NCBI RefSeq assembly: GCF_000220395.1 | Contig: NW_004086489.1 | Coordinates: 1 to 64,000, forward strand | DNA from: Ichthyophthirius multifiliis | Taxonomy: Eukaryota > Ciliophora > Oligohymenophorea > Hymenostomatida | Direction: 5' to 3' | DNA length: 64,000 nucleotides | Shown here: in pieces, positions 55,843 through 64,000 of the stretch | How positions within the stretch are numbered: the first letter of the stretch is position 1 | Layout: each line of letters starts with the position of its first letter | The notes under the pieces: generated by a model | Database searches by the model: none | What the model saw: the letters and a program-made list of their open reading frames with translations, nothing else | What the model was told of the DNA's origin: nothing | Position numbers and translations under genes: made by a program

Positions 55843-58800
55843 TATAATATATATATTTAAATATAAATATAAATATAAATTTTTATATATATTAGATTAT
55901 TCAAATTTTCGAAAACCTCAAAAAGATGTAAACGAACGTATAAATGATTTCTTTTAATAAGATATAAATTAAGTATCTAAAAGTACAGATAGTAATAAGA
56001 GTTAAAAATTATTTAATATAACATAAAAAGACCGTTTGGATTTATAAAAAGAATTAAAAAAAAAACAAAAATATTTAATTCTCCCATTAAACCTTATAAT
56101 TGGAATAAAATTTCTGATTAGGAAAAAAATGAAGCTTTTATGTTAACATATAAAAATAATTTAGACTTAAAAAAAAGATAGAACTCTTTAGAAAATTAAT
56201 TAAAATAATTAAATACAAAATTGGGTAAATTATAAAAAGAAGTCCATTTTAATAATAGGAATTTAGTCCAGAAAAAATAAGGAGATGATAATTATGATTA
56301 ATTAGATTAAATTAAATAAGAAAATATAAAATTGAAATAAAAAATCGATGCACTTTCATCTGTAAAAAAGCTTATTTAATAAAATAAAGGATAAAATTAA
56401 GCCAAAAAATTAATTAAAACAGTCAATTAATTAGAAAATGAAAAAAATTTAAAAGAACTAAGTTAATAAGATAAATATAAAGTAAAACTATATAAAAATA
56501 ATAAATATAAATATAATATTAGATAACTGATATGTTAAAAGTAATTGATGCTTATAAAGAATAATTAAAATAAAGTGAATTAGAAATTAAACGTTTATAA
56601 AATTAATTATTGAATTCTAATCCACGTGAAAAAGGTAGTCTTTCAGTAAATTTATAAGAAACAAATAGCAGAATTAAAGACTTACATTTGAAATAGGAAT
56701 AAGTTAATTCTCATTTTGAGGCTAATAAATAACTTTTGGAGTAAAGTAAATTGGAATTGAAAGAAATGAGGTAGAAATTTTAAAAGGAATAATTAATAAA
56801 TCAAGATTTGAAGACTGAAGTTGATATACTGAAACTTAATTTGAAGAATTTCGAGAAAATGGAAGAAGAATTAAGCTAAGTAAAGGCAGAAAAAAGACAA
56901 AAAGAAAAAGAATTATAGTAATATGCAACTGATCCTCTTTTTGGAGATTTTAAAAACTAGTCTGCTAATGAAATTAAATATAGGGAAACTCGAGAAGAGA
57001 ATTTTAGGTTAAAAGAATAGATAAAAAACTAAAAAGATATATTGAATTAAACTAATGAGAAATTAATTCTAACGGAAAAAAAACTAGTTGAAATGGTAGA
57101 TTAATTTTAAAGAAAAAAATAAGATTATATTAATATTAAATCTTAATTAGAAATTTTATAAAAAGGAACTGTTTAAGGCGATAAAATGTCAGATTTTACA
57201 TAAAATGATTTTATTAATGTATGTTATATATATTAAAATATAAATAAATATATATTTATATAATTATATATATATATATATTTATATAAAAATATTATTT
57301 TTTTAATAGGCTTTAGGATTAGTTAAATGGGACGGTTAAGATCCTTTATGGTTACACTTAGAAAATATAGAAAAATAAAAAATTTAAGAGTTGTTCGCTT
57401 AGAATGGTGATAATTTAAGTGAATATAAAAAAAAAGTAGAACATTTAATATTAGAAAAAGGAGAACTTGGTTTACATTTAGAAAGATAGGCTACTATGTT
57501 ACGTACTAAAATTTAAATAGATAAAGAAAAAGATAAACTACATAAGATGGAAATCGAATAAATTTACGAATAGTTAAAAGTTATGACTAATAAAGCAGAT
57601 GAACTTGCTAAACTAGCAGATATAAAAGGATATGTCTAATATTAAAATAACTAGGCAGTTTAAATATACGAAAAAGATAATGTAAAATATACTAAGGATG
57701 TTTCAGAGTTTTCCTGTGAAGATTTAGTCGAGGAAGAATTGGGAATCGGAGAGAATATTTTTGATTTATATATTGGGAAAATAAATATGGACGAAAATGA
57801 GATTTTAAGACAAAATGAAAATATAAACGACCTCTAGTGCTTTTTATCTTTTTTCACTATAGATTTTTATAATCACGATACTTAACATTCCTCAGTAGTG
57901 GAAGGATTGAGAAATAACTATGAATTCCAAGCTAGTTTTAAGGTAAAAGTAGATGAATTTTACATCACATATTTAAAAGAGAGATTTATTAAACTTGAAT
58001 TGTATAATGTATAGCAATAAAACGCTATATTAATTGGAAGTGCAAATATTTCCTTGTTTTAAATAATAAGCGAAAATACAAAACCAAATATTTCGGCTGT
58101 TATAGAGCAAAGTGTGAAAATTAGAGGACTAAAATAGGGAGTTTTGTAGAATAAATTTGTAGGGTGTGTAGATGTGAAGTTTAGGATGAGGTTCCCGATC
58201 TCTAAAAGTGTGTAGTGGGCTTAAGAGAAACTTAAGTTGAATATTGAGTAAATTTAGAAGAGCGAAGATGTTGATATGTACTAGGATTTCTTGAAAAAAA
58301 AACTGGTTATAAAGGTTGATAAAGGAGTCGAAATGCCAGCTAACTAGTCACTTTTTGTTTATTTTTAGTTGAATGGGAAGGATTATGTCAGTCCGACATA
58401 AATTGGACCTAGTCCTGATTGGCAATGGGAAGTTTAGATCGATGTGATTGTCGATGAGAACTTTAGGTAGCTTTTAAAGAATGATTTTTTGCATTTTACG
58501 GTGTTTAATGATAGTGTGCCTATAGAAGATAAAGAAGAAGAAGATGAAGATAATAAAGATGTGGTTGGGTAAGGAAAAATGTCTTTAAAGGCACTACTTG
58601 AAGGAGAAGTAGTTAATCCTAATGTTAAAATTACAAATTTTATAAAAAATTAAGAAGTTATTAATAAAGGAACGTTACATGTATTAGTTTATTGGTATGA
58701 AGGATGGGGTTAATAATATAAACCGAAATATGAGCATATGTTATTATCTAAAAATTGGGAAACGGATATAACAATGAGAATAGCTAGAGCTTTTAAATAA

Positions 58801-58951
58801 AAAGGGATAGCACTTTAAACTGCTTTCTACGTAATGAATAGAGATTAGGATTAAATTATTTCAATGGAAGATTTTATTTAAACTGTTAATGGTATTATAT
58901 AATAAAAACAAATATATAAATAAAGATAAATATATATTTATATATAAATAA

Positions 58952-58997
<46 letters not shown>

Positions 58998-59625
58998 TTA
59001 TTTTTTTTTAAGAAACTTTATAATTGAGTTTAAGTCCAAATGATGTAGATGCTTATTATAATAGATTGCCTTAACCGTTTAATAAATAAAATTTTGAGAG
59101 TGTTTATAGGAATTATTTGTTGGACGTTTAGAGTGGGTCAGAAGATTATTTATTAGATGAAATTATTTAATAATAAAGGAGAAATAATTTAAATAATACT
59201 AATATTGGAATTTCTAATAAGAAATTTTTAAGCGTATTTTTTTTTATATTTATAATAATATAGCTCGTATTACTTTTTTTATTTTTTAGAAATAAGAAAA
59301 ATAATTATTTGAAAGTTCAAGAATAAAAATAAGTGCATTAATATCAAAAAAATTAAGAATTAAAAATATTTAATAAATTTTTAATGATATTGATTAAGAT
59401 AGAAATGGAAAAATAAGTATTTTTAATTTAAGTAGTTATTTAGAAGTTTAAGGATAATAAATTACAAAAGAAGAAATTTATTAATTTTTGAAAGTATTAG
59501 ACTTTAATAATGATAATAATATAGATATTAATGAATTCAAAGCGTTTCTTTAAGGAGAATCTGATTAACTAACTACATTAGATTAAAAACTACATATACA
59601 TTTTATAAATAATATAAAAATGAGA

Positions 59626-59671
<46 letters not shown>

Positions 59672-60386
59672 TTTTCAAAAATTTAGATTTTATAATATTT
59701 GAAAAACAGTGATCATTCATTTTCTGATTTATTTAAATTAATAGATAATGATAGAAGTGGATTTATAAGTAATTTTGAATTAATGAATTTTATTTAAGAA
59801 AAATTAAGAATAAAATTAAAATTTGAGGAAATATATGCATTAATAACATACTTTGATAAAAACAATGACGATAAAATTGATTTATATGAGCTTGTTGAAG
59901 GCTTAAAATAAGAGGCTAATAAAAATGGTGAATTTATAAATTAATTTTAAAAGGAATAAGTAAATTTATAAATATATATATATTATAGTTTTTTAAATTT
60001 ATATATATTTATATATATAATTTATTTATTTTATAAGGTTATTTTAAGTACTATTGAGGAAATTTGTGATAAATTGAATATTTATATGAATAAAAATAAT
60101 GTTACTAGAAGTTAATTATTTGATAAATTTGATTAGAATAATGATAAATTTATTTCTAAAGTTGAATTAAAGAAAACATTTACTAATTTATAAATTGAAC
60201 TTTCTAGATAATAATTGAATGAATTTTATTCATTCTTAGATAAAAATAATGATGAAAAAGTATCTATTTAAGAATTTATTTAAGCTGTAAAAACAGAATT
60301 AAATAGAATAGAAAATAAACGTTTAAAAAATATAAATATATTAAATAAAAAATAAATAAAAATTTATATATAAAACTATATAAATA

Positions 60387-60453
<67 letters not shown>

Positions 60454-60877
60454 AGGTAAAAGAGTTAGTACTAAACAATGTTTAATAAATAATTAATCTT
60501 TAATAAATAAAAGTTAAGATATTTAATAATAATTATCATAATAATTACAATAATCAATTTCATATTAATAAATTTAAGGTTCATATAATGATATAGAAGG
60601 ATCTTAAAATGAATAAATTACTAAATAAATATTTTCTAAATTTGCAAGGATTTTAAGATAGAATAGAATTGATTATGAACATGCATTTTAAAGATTTGAT
60701 AAAAATAAAGATAAAACCATTTCCAGAAATGAATTTAAAAAAGCTTTTAAAGATATGCAATTACCATTTAAAGAATATGAAATAGATGCAGTATTCTCAA
60801 CTATAGATATTAATAATGATGGTACTATAACTTTAGATGAATTTGTAGGTATGCTTAATGTTTCTTAATTCAATTGA
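55551..60877 (+). CDS. RPGRIP1L-like transition-zone protein with C2 domains fused to a long EF-hand array
   Basis: RPGRIP1L/NPHP8 is a coiled-coil plus C2 scaffold of the ciliary transition zone. The N-terminus MSVLKKSEVNKKDSIIADGG is followed by long coiled coils (QDLKTEVDILKLNLKNFEKM; RETREENFRLKEQIKNQKD). The first C2 (about 57730-58110) shows IGENIFDLYIGKINM, then FFTIDFYNHDTQHSSVVEGL, RNNYEFQASFKVKVDEFYIT and YLKERFIKLELYNVQQQNAI, close to the RPGRIP1 C2 pattern. A second C2-like domain is at 58296-58680 (KKLVIKVDKGVEMPANQS; GPSPDWQWEVQIDVIV). From 58840 to the end come about nine EF-hand loops (NRDQDQIISMEDF, DQDRNGKISIFN, DNDRSGFISNFEL, DKNNDDKIDLYEL, DQNNDKFISKVEL, DKNNDEKVSIQEF, DKNKDKTISRNEF, DINNDGTITLDEF). 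Exons are joined by TA-rich introns in a consistent frame to TGA. Confidence 0.85.
58837..60857 (+). other. EF-hand calcium-binding array (domain region)
   Basis: Loops with the D-x-[DN]-x-[DNSG]-G-x-[IV]-x-x-x-E pattern lie at about 58840, 59390, 59500, 59735, 59855, 60130, 60238, 60697 and 60806. Most keep Asp at position 1 and Glu at position 12, so calcium binding is plausible for most. They are spread over five exons separated by introns near 58905-59010, 59240-59290, 59625-59690, 59960-60035 and 60340-60455. Confidence 0.75.
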
Positions 60878-62470
60878 AAATAAATAAATATATAAATATT
60901 TATATATATAATTATATATATATATTTTTATATTAAGTATTCTTATTTTATAAATTTATATTATATATAATAATAATTTATAGTATTTTTATACACTATA
61001 TTACTTTTATTATTTAAGTTTTTTTTTTTCAAAATATATTTTATGTTTAAATTAATTTATTTTTATAGTATTTTTTTATTGTACATTTATATTATTTTTG
61101 CCTATATCTATCTAATAAAAAGTTCTTTTATGATTTTTATTTTAATATCATTTATTTTTCCAAGAATAATAATTTTAGAAGTTATTTCTATTTTTATATT
61201 AACGCAATTAAGTAGTAATTATTTATTATAAAAAATAATTATATTTTTTTTATTTTTAGATTGTTTTTTTAAGATTTTCTTTTTATTCTTTTATAACATA
61301 TTTTTATAAGTATTTTATTTATTTTATTCAATTAAATTATTTAAGTCATTTTATTTATCATAAAAAAAAATTATTCATTTTTTTTCCAAAATTTTGCTAA
61401 ATAATTTTATTAATGTTATTTCTAATAAAAATATTATCAAATATATTTTAACTCCTTTTTATCTAAAAATTAGATATTTTAAACAAAAACAGACGTTCTT
61501 AATTTCTTTTAATTAAATTTAAATTATTTTACATGAAAAATAATTAATATTTCATAGTCTTTTTAATTAATATATTATTAAAGAATTTTATATGAAATCT
61601 AATAAAGATTTTCTAAAATAATATTATAAGTTAAAATTACTGCACTTTTTTAAAAATGCTTTTTAATAATTTTTTAATTATATTAAAAATATTATATTTG
61701 AAAAATTAAATTTTATTATATTGAATATTAATTTTGTTTACCTTAAATAAAAAAAATTATTAAATATATATTAAAATAACATTTTATAAAATAAAAAATA
61801 TAATAATTTAACTATTTTATTTTATAATTTACATTGAGATATAAAACATATGTTTATAAAAAACTTTAATAAAAATATAAAAAATTTATATTTTATTTAA
61901 AATTAAAATTTATGAACAACTTTATTAAAGAAAAAAAAAAGTAATTTAATAAAATTATTAATATATACAAATAATGTACTATTAAATATATATAAGAAAA
62001 AAATATATAAATATAATATATATATATATATATATATTTATATTAATATTTTTTTTATATAAAAAAAAATACTATTTATATTTTTTATTAAATATATATA
62101 ATATTTATATATTTGTATTGAAATTTGATTTAACTATTTTATATTTCAATATTTGTTATTTTATTATATTTTTAACATACTTTTGTTATTTTTATATTTA
62201 ATTAATATTTCTTTATATTTTCTATATTATATATCATTTAATATTTATATGTTTTTTTTGTTTAATTATTATTTATATCCATTTTTTTAAAAATATTAAA
62301 TTAAAATAAAAAAAAAAATAGAAATAGATTTATTTTTAATTATATTTTAAAAATATATATATAATTTAAAAAATAAAATATATAAATTCTATAAAATATA
62401 TATAAAAACTTCCATTTTTTTTATTTATAATTTTTTTTAAAAAAAAACTATATAAATTTTAATTATTAAT
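60878..62470. other. Convergent intergenic A/T-rich region
   Basis: 1.6 kb between the 3' ends of the RPGRIP1L-like gene (+) and the patatin-like gene (-). An open hydrophobic frame near 61043-61231 (+) looks like random A/T translation (Phe, Ile, Leu, Tyr only). TA tracts occur near 62018-62037. Nothing else is seen. Confidence 0.5.
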
Positions 62471-63288
62471 TCATTAATTTCCTAAAAAATATTCCTTAAT
62501 AATCCCTTCATGATTTTTAGCTGCTAAATATCCCTATAAAAATTATTTATCGGCATTATATTCATCCCAAAGCCAATAATCATTTGGAAAATTGTACGAA
62601 AATTCTTCCGCTATATAAATAGTTTTTAAATCTTTTGGACTTTCTCTTATAATAGGATACATAGTGAATACTTTTGGTAATACATTTAAAAATATACACT
62701 TAGAATTCTTATTTTTATATGGTATCCCCATCGTAACTCCCCCATCAATAGCCTAAAGGCCCTAATAATCTCCCCATATTTAAAATCCGGTAATTCCCGG
62801 AATAGTACATGAACAATGTACAGCTTCAGCGAATTAATTTTCATCTTTAAAACTATCTATAAGCATTTTTTCAAATTAAAAAATCCTTTTTTTACAGATA
62901 TATATGTATGTAATTTTCCTTCTAGAGTCATTCCATTTTTAATTAAATCACGGAAGAATTCTTTACTTCCTTCTTTTATCATTTTGCCTGTATCCCAAAA
63001 ACCGAATAATGATTTACTAACTTATTTAAATACGTTTCTTATATATTTCTCATAAAAATACTTCATGTCTAATTCGCTGTGTAAACAATGTATTAAATAT
63101 GCAGCAATACAACAACCTGATGATATTCCACCTAATTTATATTACTTTAAGATTTCTTTCGGTATTATTTCCAATAATCCTTAAATGTAGCCGGCTTAAA
63201 AACTTATGGCTCCTGCTCCACCGCTAATAAGAAGTTCTTTTTCTTATAAAATTTATTCAGATTGTTATATTTATTATACTTATTACAT
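62471..63288 (-). CDS. Patatin-like phospholipase
   Basis: A patatin-domain lipid acyl hydrolase with a Ser-Asp dyad. The start MQQVQQIQQSEQILQEKELL leads into LISGGAGAISFQAGYIQGLL, the glycine-rich oxyanion segment. KLGGISSGCCIAAYL holds the nucleophile elbow GISSG. The middle has MKYFYEKYIRNVFKQVSKSL and FGFWDTGKMIKEGSKEFFRD. After a frame break at a 6-T run (62866-62871), where one more base restores frame, come CSCTIPGITGFQIWGDYQG and LQAIDGGVTMGIPYK, with the catalytic Asp in DGG. It ends GYLAAKNHEGIIKEYFLGN and TGA. About 270 residues, a compact single-domain form. No signal peptide or extra domain is visible. An upstream first exon cannot be excluded. Confidence 0.85.
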
Positions 63289-64000
63289 TTTTTACTTTCT
63301 TTTTTTAATTAATTATTTTCAATTAAATTTAATAAATATTTTTTATTTTATAAAGATTTTTAATATATTATTATAAAAAAAATATAATTTTGATTAGCTT
63401 CATTCTTTATATTTAAATATTGTAAAATAATTATTTTAATTTAAAAAATATATATTTTTTTATGAAGAAGTTTTTATTTATATAAAATAATATAAAAAAA
63501 ATCCAATATAATATATAAATATAATATATATATATATATAAATATAAATTTATAAGTACATATATATTGTTTTTTTATATATATATAATATTTATATTTA
63601 TATTTTCATAATAATATATGATTCTCTAATTAATAATTTTTTATATTAAATATGTTCTATTAAAATAATTTTATTTTTTTATAATATTTTTTTTTTAATG
63701 ATTATTTTAATTATTTTTATAAATTTTTATGTTTAATGTTAATCAGTATAAAAATTATTTTATATATTTTTTTAAATTAATATAAATAATTATAAATTTT
63801 GTATCTTATTTTTATTTATTAATAATTTTAAATTAATAATATATAAATATATGATATTTTTTTTTTTTTAAATATACATTTAATTATATTATTTATTGTT
63901 AAAATAATATTTAGTATTAAATTTAAATTTAATCGCTATATTTACTTCTATATTTATTTTTTTAGAATTCACTTGATATTTTTCATTTTGTTCATATTTT
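63289..64000. other. A/T-rich DNA to the window edge
   Basis: About 0.7 kb upstream of the patatin-like gene, with TA tracts near 63520-63542. No coding signal. The last 60 bases may belong to a gene beyond the window. Confidence 0.45.

Overview
The window is nuclear DNA of a ciliate using the Tetrahymena-type code: TAA and TAG read as glutamine in every recognisable gene, and TGA is the only stop. Base composition is extreme (intergenic DNA is almost pure A/T with long (TA)n tracts), introns are numerous, short and GT..AG, and genes are separated by 0.5-3 kb of A/T sea. This fits a hymenostome macronuclear contig such as Ichthyophthirius; the species is an inference. A 21-base run of N at 22846-22866 shows this is a draft scaffold. 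ORFs called with the standard code are mostly fragments, so the genes below were read by hand with TGA as the only stop.

Layout. 1-1415 (-): SETD3-type SET-domain methyltransferase, running off the left edge. 1604-4618 (-): N/P/Q-rich coiled-coil protein with NPPYIQQ repeats. 5273-6448 (-): MT-A70 adenine methyltransferase with DPPW. About 6660-9452 (-): Asn/Gln-rich protein. 12112-16597 (+): VPS8 of the CORVET tether. 18369-20574 (-): transmembrane surface protein. 21288-25100 (+): CFAP251/WDR66. 25301-26482 (+): SF-assemblin. 26718-28647 (-): mitochondrial ATP synthase alpha. 30431-30982 and 31341-31756 (-): tandem pair of a small membrane protein, the second copy decayed. 32515-37327 (-): large WD40 protein. 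37506-38254 (+): EMG1/NEP1. 39361-41180, 41254-41688, 41826-43410 and 43570-45438 (+): two coiled-coil proteins, a membrane-anchored NadR/Ttd14-like P-loop protein and an unknown N/Q-rich protein. 45699-47520 (-): coiled-coil protein. 50695-51309 (+): CFAP144/FAM183. 51410-54100 (-): katanin p80. 55551-60877 (+): RPGRIP1L-like C2 protein with a long EF-hand array. 62471-63288 (-): patatin-like lipase.

Themes. Several genes serve cilia, basal bodies or microtubules: CFAP251 (radial spoke 3 base), SF-assemblin (rootlet fibre), CFAP144 (microtubule inner protein), katanin p80 (severing) and RPGRIP1L (transition zone). The rest are housekeeping (ATP synthase, EMG1, VPS8), chromatin/RNA modification (SET, MT-A70) and ciliate-specific low-complexity proteins. 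No operons are expected and none are seen. No rRNA, tRNA, CRISPR or transposon was recognised.

Several clear genes lose frame exactly at A or T homopolymers, usually as if one base were missing. That is most simply a sequencing artefact, but it matters for any gene model here.
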